64,000 bases of DNA from Mesostigma viride. Taxonomy: Eukaryota > Streptophyta > Mesostigmatophyceae > Mesostigmatales > Mesostigmataceae. The notes below the pieces were generated by a model, which saw only the letters and a program-made list of their open reading frames with translations, did not search any database and had not been told where the DNA came from. Both the position numbers and the translations under genes were made by a program. This document shows, in pieces, positions 1 through 11,030 of this stretch; the first letter of the stretch is position 1; every line of letters starts with the position of its first letter. The stretch spans positions 262,827-326,826 of the forward strand of contig RPFO01000276.1 of NCBI GenBank assembly GCA_009746045.1, written 5' to 3'.

Positions 1-2
1 TC

Positions 3-1226
3 CTCAAGTCAGCACACAACTGGGTGGCGCACTCAGCCATGAAGTCAGAGCAACTGAAGATGTGGCAGGGGATGCTGGGCACGGGTGGCCGGAAGCTGCA
101 GCGCGTGTCCGACACACGCTGGCTTAGCGTGCAGGGGTGCCTCAACACGTTCCGCATTGAGTATCCTGCGATCGCCATGTGCTTGGCCACCTACCAACAC
201 AAGGAAGTGGAGCAAATGGCAGCAGCACAGGACTTGCTAGCCAACATGCTGGACATTGACACCCAGCTCGGGGTGGTCGTGTTCGCGCGCATGCTGGATG
301 CCATGAATTTCTTGGTCAAGCAGTGCCAGCAGCAGGACCTGCAGCTCGACACCCTTGCCCATGCGATCGAGGACTGCAAGACAACAATCCGTGATGAGTA
401 TGTGGAAGGGCCCAAGGTGTTCACTGGGACCCTCTGGAAGGGGTTTATAGACTTGGATGCCGACACGTCACCCTTTCTCACCGACCGCGGCGAGGTTTTC
501 CGCAACTGCCAGGAAATGGAACACCCGGTAACATGTCAAACGGTGCACGAGGCCTCGGGTTCTCGGGCTCGCTACGTTTCAGTGGCAAGTGTCACGGAGG
601 AGGAGTTCAGACTCCGCGTAATTGCTGCGCAGGAGCAGGCTACCGCTGCGGCCAAGGTGGTGCTGGACGACTTCGATATCCGATTCCCACCAAACGGTCT
701 GCTCTCCGCGATGTCCATTTTGCAGCCAGGCTGGTGGACTGAGAAGGAGCGCGACGTGGCCGAGGTGCAGAAACAAGTTCAGGTGCTCAAGCGCAAGTTT
801 GCTGTGGGGGTCACCATGGTGAATGGGAAGAAGGTGGGCCCACTGATTTCCCCGTCCCTCCTGGATGACCAGCTCGACTCCTTTATGCTCATGATGAAGA
901 GCAACAGCCAGGAGTACACGTCCGCAAGGGCGTTGTGGAAGGTTTTGTTGACCAACCCGCTCATGCACGAGTTTGTGGGGGCGTATCTGCAGCTGGCAGA
1001 GTTGATGCTGCTCCTCCCTCTTACCAGCGTGGAGAATGAGCGGAGGTTCAGCCACATGAATTTCATTAAGAGCGATATTCGCAACCGCCTTCTCGAGCGC
1101 CATCTGAACGTGGCGGTCCGCATCTTTGCATGCAGCTCTTCATACGAAGACATGCCGATCCAGGCGGCATATGCAGTGTGGTCTGCGGAGAAGGGCCGCC
1201 GCGCAACCGGCAGTGTTCTTACTTAA
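3..1226 (+). CDS. hAT-family transposase, C-terminal part (5' end outside window)
   Basis: The reading frame is open from the window edge (first full codon at 3) to a TAA at 1224-1226, so the N-terminal part lies outside. The last ~80 residues have the hAT C-terminal dimerisation pattern: a hydrophobic helix (LAELMLLLPLTSVENERRFS), then SHMNFIKSDIRNRL and a short helix. This block is diagnostic of hAT transposases and of the domesticated ZNF862-like proteins. Upstream residues are helical and would correspond to the RNase-H-like core, but the catalytic acidic residues cannot be assigned without the missing half. No frame break is seen over 407 codons, so the copy may be young or domesticated. 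hAT transposases cut and paste DNA in the nucleus. Confidence 0.85.
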   Translation, partial: LKSAHNWVAHSAMKSEQLKMWQGMLGTGGRKLQRVSDTRWLSVQGCLNTFRIEYPAIAMCLATYQHKEVEQMAAAQDLLANMLDIDTQLGVVVFARMLDAMNFLVKQCQQQDLQLDTLAHAIEDCKTTIRDEYVEGPKVFTGTLWKGFIDLDADTSPFLTDRGEVFRNCQEMEHPVTCQTVHEASGSRARYVSVASVTEEEFRLRVIAAQEQATAAAKVVLDDFDIRFPPNGLLSAMSILQPGWWTEKERDVAEVQKQVQVLKRKFAVGVTMVNGKKVGPLISPSLLDDQLDSFMLMMKSNSQEYTSARALWKVLLTNPLMHEFVGAYLQLAELMLLLPLTSVENERRFSHMNFIKSDIRNRLLERHLNVAVRIFACSSSYEDMPIQAAYAVWSAEKGRRATGSVLT

Positions 1227-2540
1227 ATACATAATTGCTTATATGATTCCTTGCTGCTAGCTACTAAGTTTTCTTATTTTCTGTGCTTTCCGCGGAATCT
1301 CAAATTTTGGGCAGCTAGCGTTTTCAAGTTTGTTGCCCGGCCTTCTGACGACAACGTAATTGCTTACATTGTCCCCGCCATCGGCATGTAGTCAAGTGTG
1401 CAAGCTAGTCATGGCTTCGCTTTTAGAGGGGCGTAATTATTAATGAACTTTAAATAAAATGATGAGGCCACCAATGAGCAATTGCGAATGAGCCATAATC
1501 CTTATTATTCGTTCATGACGGAATCACGGAAACTAGGAAGCCAAACATTACTAAGTCGGTCGTGAGAAGTAATACTGCGCCAATACAACAAATTAAGTAA
1601 GTTCAAAGCACACAGTGCTTTTTTTTGAATTTATTCTCGCGTGACGTAGTGATTTCATAAATTTAGTACGGCCGCTTACTGAAGCTTATGAGCTGACTAA
1701 CTTTCAGTTGACTTTTGACTGAGTAACCTCACTTCATAGTAGACTGAAACTAATTAGGTAACTATAATGCATCCTTAGTCTCATTATTTAACGCGTTAGT
1801 AAACACTACACCTTCATAGGTTTTTATACTTTTCATTTAAGTAGGAAGACACAAGTGCAATTGAAGTATGATGAGAATGGGGCTGCCCGCCAGCAGGCCG
1901 GGCAGCCGGCGGCCCGGCGCCCGGCGCCGATGCCTGAGACGGAGACGCTCGCCCGCCTTGTGTACAGCCAGTACGGCGCCGCGCCGCGCTGACCCCACTG
2001 CCGGCAGGGTCATTTGCTGCACCAAAAAGCCAGCCCGCCACACGTGGCCGTGCCAAGCCCAATTTTAATTGGCTTAAAGCCACACATTGGCCGAGTAAAC
2101 TGAAGTTTTCATAGTTCGAAACGCCACAAGTGGCCTAGCGCCACTAGTAGCGAAAACCTTAAAAAAAACACTGTCTGTAATATGGATAATTAATTAAGAA
2201 GTGCACCTGCACCACTATGTGTTCCAGCAGCTAAGGTGCGGACATAGGGTGGAAGATCATCATGGCTAAACAATGGCGAGGGCATGGCATCTCAGCAGAG
2301 AGCAACTCTCTGCATGGGCAAAGCATGACCGACTAACTAATGCTATGCGTCATCTGGTGTGGAGCCCCTCATAGGCACACAGGTACATGGCTAAATAATG
2401 CTCAGTCATCAGCTGGTATGGGGCCCATCATATGCATACATGTACAAGGCCACGTTGGCTAAGCCTTACACTGCTACTGCTATAGTCCCCTAGGCTGGGG
2501 ATGCTGAGGGTGCTGTGGCAGCGGAGGTCGCTTGCCAGGG
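1227..2540. other. Intergenic, mostly AT-rich; a GC-rich block and a dispersed repeat
   Basis: No gene is recognised. 1230-1870 is AT-rich and may be the 3' flank of the hAT element. A sharply GC-rich block at about 1880-2045 has several short overlapping ORFs with no recognisable product. 2200-2400 resembles 20550-20690 (the same segment about cutting the genome-specific words 'tctcagcagagag' and 'gcatgggcaaagcatg'), so it belongs to a dispersed repeat family. Confidence 0.5.
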
Positions 2541-2551
2541 CTTGTGGCCGA

Positions 2552-5500
2552 TTAGTCCGTTAATGGCAAGGATTTTAGCGGAAAGCAGCTGCAAGTGGCT
2601 TTGCGCAACACACGAAGCGCAGCATCCGGTCTTTCCGCGTTCTCTGGCCATGTCTTGTGTGTCAGCAAAAGATTGTCCACATACGCGAAATCCCCTTTCT
2701 CCCAGGACATATTGAAGGAATGCGCCAACAGGGCCGAGTCGAGCTCGTTCTGAAAGCTTTTGCTTTCCGCGGCGTCAAACATCCGTCCATCTGGCTTATC
2801 CATGTCAATGCCAAACGCCACAAAACTATGAACATTTACAACTGGCTCATTCGTAATGGGATGCTCAATAATGAGAGGGAAGACTGCCTTCAGCCGTTCA
2901 AACGTCGTTGAGCGCCACCAAATTCTGCCATTACAAACAAGTAACAATGGCCAGCAGTTATAGACAAAGATTTGCATTATTGATATATGCAAGACCTGGT
3001 ATGAGACTTGTTGACCGCCACCAGATCCTGCCAATCACAGGCACAACGAGCGGCAAGCACTTCCAGAGATAAGAAGGCACCTATGGTCAGACTGCCAGTG
3101 TACCATCCTCAACCAGGTTTACTTTGCTAAAAGATTCACTTGCAATACCTGTCCTACCACAGATGAGACATGCAGCTATGCATCCTAGGCAGGTAGCGAT
3201 GAACAGATGGTCAAGAAGAGATATAACGAGACACATGGCCAAGGCTGCCTAGGTCCTGGGTACCCATCTATCATGCTGAATCAAGGCCATGAACAGAGCT
3301 TGGTTGTTCGAGGATAGTTTATCTAGAGCATTGGGGAGCGAAAGGGCTAACTAATTAGTAAAAACTAAGTCATGCGACATGTCCAGCCAAATACCCATTC
3401 CCACGGTTCCCATAGAGTGGGCGATCAAGTAAACATATATAGTAGTTCTATTTAGGAACCCCCTTCCCATACTAGCAATGAGAAGGGGGACAACCAGATA
3501 ATCAGTCATGCTGTTTGTTACTCTAACTGGAAAGGACAAGCCACTAGGTCTCGACACTCTACAGCCCTGACATCATGCGAGTGACGAGTCCATGCTCCTC
3601 TACACACCTAATACACTATGATATATTCGAGTCTACTAGTCCACGCGTCAAGTCCACTGAACTAAGTCTCAATACTCTTACAGCCCTGGCATCTTGCAAA
3701 TCCATGCTCCTCGTAACAACTACAACAAGTCTCTTCCCGGACACACGAGCAACCAGTAAGTCTCATTGCAAGCGCATGTCCATCAAATCTTCTACACGTG
3801 AAGTCCCTTTTTCAACGGCTTCCCATACAAACCTCAAACACTCTCCAAACCACGAAGACTTTCTGCATCTTGATCGACCAAGTTCATTACTGCATATATG
3901 GCTATCCTTTTATTCAGATAGAGTGAGCTTTTACTTTACAGGCTCTTCCTGGTACCGGAAAGATCCACTACTAGGTCTGATTAGCCGATGGGACTGGTTC
4001 AAAACTTATTTGACGATAGTTGGGCATCTCCTTCGGCAACGTCTTACTAATGCAGACAAGAACGATCACAAGCTCTTAATAACCTTAGAACCTGGCTCAC
4101 CTCTCCCGATCCCCGAGATTGTTCACCTCTGACAGGCTCACACTTCCACGTAAATTCCTTTCTAGGTCAAAAACTCGAAGTAACATTCACAAAAGGCTCA
4201 CCTCGTCCAATACCTGAGCTCCTCCTTTGACAGGCTCAAACAAATACAGACAACAAGTGCTATCTTTTGATTAGCACCAAGGTGCTAATCAAAAGGCTCA
4301 CCTCTTCCAATACCCGGGCATGTTCTCCTTCCACAGGCTCTAACAAATGCAGGCAAGAACAACTACTAGATCTCGATCGTTTACCATAGGACTGGCTCGC
4401 CTTCTCCAATTTTTGAGCTTCTCCATGGACAGGCTCGTACTAATACAGAGGTTTCGATAAGCATAGGACGGGCTAAACTCTTTCAATACTCGAGCTTCTC
4501 ATTTGATAGGCTCTTACTAACAGAGACAAGAATGACTAGGTCTTAATTAGCACAGGATGGGCTCACCTTCTCCAATACTCCAGCTTCTTCGTTGACAGGC
4601 TCTTCATCACCTCGCGCACGACACTCAGCGCGGTGGCCCCATGGGGTGGGCTCGCCGCCACCACGTCGAATATGCCGTGAGTGCATAACTGGATGCCACG
4701 CAAATAAAAGCATCCAGTATTGATAACCCCTGGTAAGGTATAACCCCAGGACAGCAGGTCAGTGGGCTTGACTAGAAACAGTTCAATCAAAGCCTTTTCA
4801 ACACACAAGTTTGATAGCAGTGTAAAGATAAGAGCTTCATATCAAATAGAGTTTAACATTAATAAATAGTATGCAACGTGCCCTTTCCAGAGGGCGCATG
4901 TGTCACACGATGATGGGGAGAATTGGTACAGTCCTTGCACTTTGGACATGTACTGGTACAACAGATCCTGTGGCGCGGAGGACACAAGCCCAATCTGCGA
5001 ACCACTTGTCAGCAAAACCACACCCGACGTTAGTGGGCATGACTAGCTGGCTCGCAGTCACTAGACGTGTTTACAGTCATAGCTTACTCAACCTTGGGGG
5101 CGACCCCCCAGCAAGGCACGCTGAGGGCCAGCAGATACTAAGGCAGATAGTGACGATGGTCCAAGATAGTGACCATGGTCCAAGGGAGCGATGCCTGACC
5201 TGGGATTGGGGGGGCCATCCTGGCATGGAAACTTGGGTCAAACCCTGGCGTGAAAGTTTGAGTTCAAGCCTACTCGAGAAATCCCTTGCCATCTTTCTTC
5301 TGTTTTTCTTTCCTAATGGTAGTCATTTTTCGCATTGCTGGCAGCACAATTGGCCTGCTGTTGGCCTAATGTTACAAACTTCCTTGCGCCATGTCACGAT
5401 GACGATATTATAACTCTCAGCATGCAGGGGGTGGCATATGAAATGCCCAGTGAATTCCACGCGCCAAAACCATGCATCCCTTGACGAATTGAGTGAACCC

Positions 5501-8500
5501 GCTCACACGGATCCATCCCCCCCCCAAAAAAATAACCAATTCCTGTCTACTTTCATGATTATTACCAGCCAAAGCAGCTGGCCATGCAACAATGCACGAC
5601 AGTAAGCTAGCATATCCTTGCACAGTCTCCCGCCCCCGCCCCCGCCCCCCCCCCGCCCCGCCCCCGCCCCCGCCCCCGCCCCGCCCCCGCCCCCCCCCCC
5701 GCCCCCGCCCCCGCCCCCGCCCCCGCCCCCGCCCCCGCCCCCGCCCCCGCCCCCGCCCCCGCCCCCGCCCCATATGTTCTACGTTTTGTACTCTAGTAAT
5801 GCAGGCGGGAAATAAAAAGGAGCAAATATAAAGAAAAAGAAGCATACTCGTCTGTCCAATGGTAGAGCAGAAACCCAGAAAGACCAGGAAGTGAGGACTC
5901 CTATACAGAGCGGAGTGACGCTAAAAGGGAGGCAGGGCGGTGGAGGGGGGGGGATGGAGAACATGACCATTTAACTCAGATTCATGATCTTATAATTTTT
6001 CTTCACTAGTGTGACACACCTCCCCGCAGCCATCGACGTGCCAGCCTGGAGAGCCAGGGGATTGAGAATTACAACAATGCGCCCACCGCCAACGCCGGCA
6101 TGTCCGTCGATCGTACAAGCCCATGAGGAGACAGGCAACAAAGAGGTGGGTCAAAGGCAGGAAAATTGGGTCAGATACAGATCAGCATGGGTCAAACAGA
6201 CCAACGCGCAGTCAGTTCATATGCTGCCAGAGAATTCGGTATGTCTGGTCAGAAGTTGTCAAATGACAAGTAAATGGGCCCAGCTTATAATTCAGCAGAC
6301 TGGATGAAAATGATTGCTCAGATTCAGCAATGGGCGTGTCACGATTTCTATGGCCCCTTGCGGCAAGAACCACAGCGCACAATCATGAAACTGGCGTGAA
6401 AGCATCCTGTAGGTGCCATCCAGGTACAGTAATGTTGGCGAGGTGCTCTTGGTACGATGTGCGGTATAAAGACGTGATGCATCGTTGTTAGGCATGTGTG
6501 GGGTAGCTTCCCTAGCGAGATATGGTGTGGGACAAGCAAGGCACCTTCTGCAGACAAAGTGGCACCTTCTGAGGAAAGTGTGGGGTGGATGCGGGGCACC
6601 TTGTGCAGACAAGTGCGGGTTGGATGCGGGGCACCTTGTGCAGACAAGTGCGGGTTGGATGCGGGGTACCTTCTGCAGCCATTGAAGTGTGGGGTGGATG
6701 CGGGGCACCTTGTGCAGACAAGTGTGGGGTGGATGCGGGGCACCTTTTGCAGACAAGTGTGGGGTGGATGCGGGGCACCTTGTGCAGACAAGTGTGGGGT
6801 GGATGCGGGGCACCTTGTGCAGCCAAGTGTGGGGTGGATGCGGGGCACCTTGTGCAGACAAGTGTGGGGTGGATGCGGGGCACCTTGTGCAGACAAGTGT
6901 GGGGTGGATGCGGGGCACCTACAGTAGATATTTATGGTTCATCGGGTACCTTCTATATTTTGAATAGGGTACCTTCTGTAGACACGGTATGCATTCCCAG
7001 CATCGGGTGGTTGGAGATAGTGTTGATGCGGGGTGCTGACGGCAGGGTGTCGCGCCCCTCGTATTGCCGGCCCAAGGCATAGCACATCTCCCCATCAAGG
7101 ACACAACCAGTGCCCACCTGCGCCACAATAGCGGGGGTGGTATAAATAGGATTTCTGAATCTTCAATCAAATGCTGGTTTTCTTGGGAGCTCAAGTGTCA
7201 TAATATGATTCATATGAATAGAAATGTGGAACCAACCAGTGGCCTCCTGCAGCCCCACGGACTGAAACTACTGCTTGCTACAGAATGAGCGGGAGGCAAC
7301 TTGTTAGCGAACGATGTGTCCGTGCACTCCTGCACCGAAGGACCTAGCGCGATGAAAAGACATCACGGCGGGACAAATGGGAAGATTGAGCTAGCATTAT
7401 AGGGCAATGGCACCGGCTTGCCTGGTGCATCACAGATCTCAATCCACTGGCCAATGTCCATTAACAAAGATCTGCCTCCTGCATAGCCGAGCGAAAAGAT
7501 AGATAGGATCTATCAAGAGACTCGCCGTCAGAAAAAAAAACAAGGAAGGATCGCAACTGTAGGAAGAAATGGACGGACAGAAGTACATCAGAAAAGAAAA
7601 CAGGATTGTATCAGAAAAGACAGGCACACCAGGAAGAATAGGGAAGATAGGGAAGATAGGGAAGATAGGGAAGATAGGGAAGATAGGTAAGATAGGTAAG
7701 ATAGGTAAGATAGGTAAGATAGGTAAGATAGGTAAGATAGAGAAGAATAGGGAAGAATAGGGAAGAATAGGGAAGAATAGGGAAGAATAGGGAAGAATAG
7801 GGACGAATAGGGAAGAATAGGGAAGGATAGGGAAGAATAGGGAAGAACAGGGACGCTAAGGAACAGTAAGGCCACTGGCATAAAGAGGTTGAAATGGCAG
7901 GCATGGAACGCAGGCATAAAAAGGTTTGATAGCACTGGGTCATTGACGTTCAAGCCGTCAGCTACTGAGCGATATCGATGTGTTATGGCATACATGTTTG
8001 TTTTTAGCTAAACCGTATAGGTCTCGATGAACGTTAGCCAGCCATAATTTGTAATGTCCACGGCTACACATATCCACCTCCATGCTTCCTGTGGGTGCTC
8101 AGGAGCCGCTGGCTGTCTGCTATCAAGGAGACAAGCTCGCTGTCTACTATGTTAGTTGTATGAAAGCATGACAGATACGGCGCAACGTCCGATTACCTGG
8201 CCCTTGAAGTTGACCACCAGGTAGTCCTGTGTGAGATCCTTGATGGCACACTGCAGGCCTTCGTGCGCCAGCACCCAGGGCTCCCTGACGTTGATGCCGT
8301 GCACCTGCGGGGAAATGGCGCTAGATGTTGCACACAATGCGCATGCATGTGCGTGAGTCGCATGAGCAAAGAAAGAGAAGTGGTGCAATGGATCAAACAA
8401 AATGACACAAACAGGAGGCGCGATTTACGATTTAGCATGATTTAGCATGATTTAGCATGATTTAGCACGATGCAGCGCGATGTAGCACGAAATATTAAAC

Positions 8501-11030
8501 GAAATCTAGAAGAGCAAGTGCAACTTGCATGATTGTATCAATGGTACTGGTTGAAGAAGCGGTGGTGGCGGTGGGCTGAGTGGGTGGGTGGGTGGGTGGG
8601 TGGGTGGGTAAGGTGGGGGTTGGTGTGTGTGGGTGGGTGGGTGGGTGGGTGGGTGGGCATGGGGGGGGGGGAGGGGGGGGGCATGGGGGAGCGGCAGCAG
8701 TATGTGGCTCACTCCATGCATGGTCTGAACAAGGCTGAGGCTTGTACTGAGGATTCTGGACCCTTTGTAGCCCATGCCATTCTTCACTTCTTTGTTCTCT
8801 ACATTGCTGACGTAGGCAGTAACTACAGTCATCCGCGTCTTAATTTGGGTTTGCTTGAGTTGGGTTTGCTTAAGGTGGGTTTCCTGAAGCTCGATTCACG
8901 CATTAAGTCGGGGCACCCACGGATCGGCGGCGGCCTACTAGAACTTAGTTCATATGTGTCCCGTAAGTTCCTCTTAGTACCCTTCGTTCAAGTTAGCACA
9001 ACAGACGTGCGGTCAGAAGCGCCTCGAGTAGGGTTCACTTCCGTAAGCTGGGTTTACCCGATCATCCTGCAAACCCAAAGCGTGAATGACTGTAATATGT
9101 CGGCAGTGCATAGCTATATGTGATACCGGACGCACCATGCATGCACAAAAAAAGCATAGAACATACTTTGTTTTGCACAATGGCAGTAACCAGTATTAGC
9201 CCTGACAAAATTGCACCTATATACATGCATGGCTAGAGTTGCTTGCCACGGGTAAGTGGTTAACAAACACGGCAGGTAGACGCACATCCATTCCGTAGTT
9301 TGCGCCCGGCTGCATGGTCGCCCCCAGGGACCTGAGAAGCGCCACCCTGGCGTCCCTTAGAGATGCGTCGTATGGCTGCGCGACATCAGTTTCCAGGTGA
9401 CAAGGGTCGGCAGGCATGCAGGGGCAGCAAGGGTCAGACGGTTGAGTGCGAAGACTATCACCAGATCGATTCAGGAACAATGCATCGGTATTAGCAGAAA
9501 TAGAAAGTTAGCGGACAAAAGTAACAAGGGCGCAGAAGGTAAGAGCTTAGAGCGCGCGAAATTCAAAGGATATATTAAAGAAGTAAGCCTACTGTTTGCC
9601 TAACAAAAAAAAAATTAAAAACCGCATAAAATTATCTAATGAGCCAAAAATTCTGGTTAAGGCGGAGGATCGGTAAATACACCTGCCAGGCGGTTTTCCG
9701 TCTCACCATACCTAGCAGGATCCAATAAAGGTTGCGATAGCCCATTCGAAAGGCATCATAAAAAGGATCTAGACGCGTGTGTACGGCCAAAATTCGAGCA
9801 GTAATTTGGTTTGTAGGTAGTAACAAGTGACTTCTCCAAAAACAGCAAACATGGCCCAAAAAGGTACCTGCCAGAACTTTTTCTCAGATATCCTTGCATG
9901 AGCTTGTTGGGTCATTCCAAGCAATAGATGTTTCCTACCCAAACCCACATCAAACAGAGAAAATTCGCTAGCTTAGGGTGCCAAATCTGCTTTGGGTGGT
10001 ACTTCTGGGCCTAGAATCAAGAACTTGAGCCAGCCACCTCTAAACATCGGGCTAAATGCATGGGCTAACTCTACATGTACCGTGTTTAAAGTGTTTTCAG
10101 CAAAAACCAGCCCTCCGAACAAAGTTTTGTGCGTATGCCAGGGTTGGCAAGTTGCAAAACCCATAAAAGTGGTGAAAATTTCACCCCCAAAACTGAACTT
10201 CAGCTAGTCACATCCAAAGACTCGTGTTTTGGAACACAATCCATTCTAGGGCAACATAACCCATGCATGGCAAAAGATCTCCAAAAAAGTCGTATGGGGT
10301 ACACCTTTGTGTCTAAAGTGGGCTTTTTTGGCCAGAGCTTGCCAAGGAGCTAGCAAGGGCAGGAATATTCTGTTTGCGTGTAGTACTCGTGCTGCCCATT
10401 TGCGAGATGTTGTTTTTACTTTGCGCAATTACGAGCTTCGAACGGATTTGCCTAGATACTGCAACAAGATGTACCAGGTCATTCACGACTAAAGTTGGGC
10501 TATTCACCGATCCTCCGCCTTAAACGTCGAGAACTCACAGGGCAAATCGCGTGCGGTTTTTCCAATGGCCCGGACAGAGGGCAACTTCCGTGGACGCTGC
10601 AGAATATGCCACATTCTTGTCGCTTTTGCTCATTCCCCGGTGCGTCGAGATCACTGCAATCCTGGCAGGATGACCGAAAGTTGCCTATCCAGCATTTTCC
10701 CTGACACGTAGGGCTCAATTGCTCGTTCATCCAAGCTCGAAAAAGCGCAAGGCCGCGCCCATTCATCAAACGCATCGTAGTAGGGGCTGCGATACATTCA
10801 GCAGGATTGCAGCTGGAATCCAACTTCGTCGTCGCAACAGTTAACGGTATAGGTTGGTGCCCGCGTCGCCAGTAAATCCCGACGGGGGTACCAAAGGGGC
10901 CTAAAATAGCACGGCAGGCCAGAATGGCAACCGCAAACACTAGCAAGTTGCCCCAGTACCGCAACCGGCCGCCACGCGCAGCTGCATACAGGCCATGCAA
11001 ATGAAAAATGACGCTTCGACGTCTCAGCAT
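2552..11030 (-). CDS. TauD/TfdA-type Fe(II)/2-oxoglutarate dioxygenase with membrane anchor and Cys-rich region (copy 1)
   Basis: Seven exons were placed by comparison with the paralogue at 12156-19937: 11030-10539, 9375-9286, 8304-8197, 7117-6973, 6045-6020, 4688-4567 and 2924-2552. All introns are GT-AG and phases fit, giving 451 aa. The start at 11030 is chosen because ATGCTGAGA aligns with ATGTTGAGA of the paralogue; an upstream in-frame ATG at 11069 would add 13 residues. Residues ~30-50 form a hydrophobic segment (LLVFAVAILACRAILG), probably a signal anchor, followed by a segment with about eight cysteines (CQGKCWIG, CQDC, CGIFC, GSCP). The rest fits TauD: FKGQ strand, ALG..YEG helix, ISNHP, WHVDG (HxD iron ligands), a FPLIIEHPITNEP strand, W.KGD...VDNLLLTH (distal His) and an Arg in ALRVLRKA. 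The family uses iron and 2-oxoglutarate to oxidise small substrates; the substrate here is unknown. The anchor suggests a membrane-bound, lumenal enzyme (inference). Introns hold repeats and one MITE. Confidence 0.85.
3035..4094. other. Intron sequence of dioxygenase copy 1, no gene seen
   Basis: This is the 5'-distal part of the last intron of the minus-strand dioxygenase gene. 3550-4090 shows weak relatives of the neighbouring tandem unit (CACTAGGTCTCGA and ACTAATGCAGACAAG motifs recur). The open frame at 3575-4132 is read through these repeats and has no recognisable product. Confidence 0.5.
4095..4608 (-). repeat. Tandem copies of exon 6 end plus 5' splice site (copy 1, intron 6)
   Basis: The true exon end (coding SLSTKKLEYWRR, donor GTGAGC at 4566) lies at 4561-4608. 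Diverged copies of the same ~48-nt block, read on minus as GAGCCTGTC...GAGTATTGGA...GGTGAGCC, recur towards lower coordinates, starting near 4470, 4394, 4295, 4196 and 4095, with a period of about 76-101 bp. Weaker units may extend to ~3550. Several keep an intact donor-like GGTGAGCC. One degenerate unit also follows the same exon in the paralogue (near 18207-18250). Confidence 0.75.
5626..5771. repeat. (CCCCCG)n microsatellite
   Basis: A G/C hexanucleotide run of about 145 bp in intron 5 of dioxygenase copy 1. It produces spurious Pro-rich and Gly/Arg-rich frames on both strands. Confidence 0.9.
6020..6045 (-). other. 26-nt microexon coding GWHVDGCGE (HxD iron ligands), copy 1
   Basis: The preceding exon ends in phase 1 and the next (4688-4567) starts in phase 0, so 2 mod 3 nucleotides are needed. 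The segment 6045-6020 supplies 26 nt, is preceded by CCAG and followed by GTGTGT, and codes WHVDG. It matches the same 26-nt unit at 16954-16979 in the paralogue. Confidence 0.85.
6535..6990. repeat. ~34-bp minisatellite resembling the exon 4 donor region (copy 1, intron 4-5)
   Basis: About eleven units of GTGGGGTGGATGCGGGGCAC plus CTTGTGCAGACAA. Read on minus, each unit contains GTCTGCACAAGGTGCCCC, close to the genuine exon end and donor GTCTACAGAAGGTACCC at 6966-6983. The units nearest the exon (6915-6972) are intermediate in sequence. This points to origin from the 5' splice-site segment. Confidence 0.75.
7633..7860. repeat. GGGAAGATA / GGGAAGAATA minisatellite
   Basis: Short tandem units of 9-10 bp (AAGATAGGG, AAGATAGGT, then AAGAATAGGG) in the intron between exons 3 and 4 of dioxygenase copy 1. 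The ORFs read through it are repeat artefacts. Confidence 0.9.
8433..8694. repeat. Short tandem repeats: TTTAGCATGA and (GGGT)n
   Basis: Five units related to TTTAGCATGA lie at 8433-8475 and a GGGT-rich stretch at 8578-8694, both in intron 2 of dioxygenase copy 1. Confidence 0.85.
8826..9092. mobile_element. 267-bp MITE with TA target site, Tc1/mariner-like ends
   Basis: The left end CAGTCATCCGCG and right end CGTGAATGACTG form imperfect inverted repeats, each flanked by TA. Subterminal TTTGGGTTTG-like motifs also pair. The same end structure (CAGGCATTCACGCC with TTAAGTTGGGTT motifs) occurs in the element at 38884-39894. CAG...CTG ends with TA flanks are typical of Tc1/mariner, but no transposase is present. 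It sits in intron 2 of dioxygenase copy 1. Confidence 0.6.
9605..10538. other. Intron 1 of dioxygenase copy 1, no gene seen
   Basis: It lies between exon 2 (9375-9286) and exon 1 (ending 10539). Only short non-conserved ORFs and no clear repeat were seen. Confidence 0.6.

Noticed and set aside
1868-2068. GC-rich ORFs in an AT-rich context
   Set aside because: Short, overlapping on both strands, no conserved motif; left unannotated as genes.
5855-5890. A-box-like CCAATGGTAGAGCAG
   Set aside because: No B box at the right distance, so neither a tRNA nor a tRNA-type SINE can be supported.
6292-7082. Several overlapping ORFs of 90-208 codons on both strands
   Set aside because: Frames of the 34-bp minisatellite. 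The unit (33-35 bp) produces shifting copies of the same peptide.
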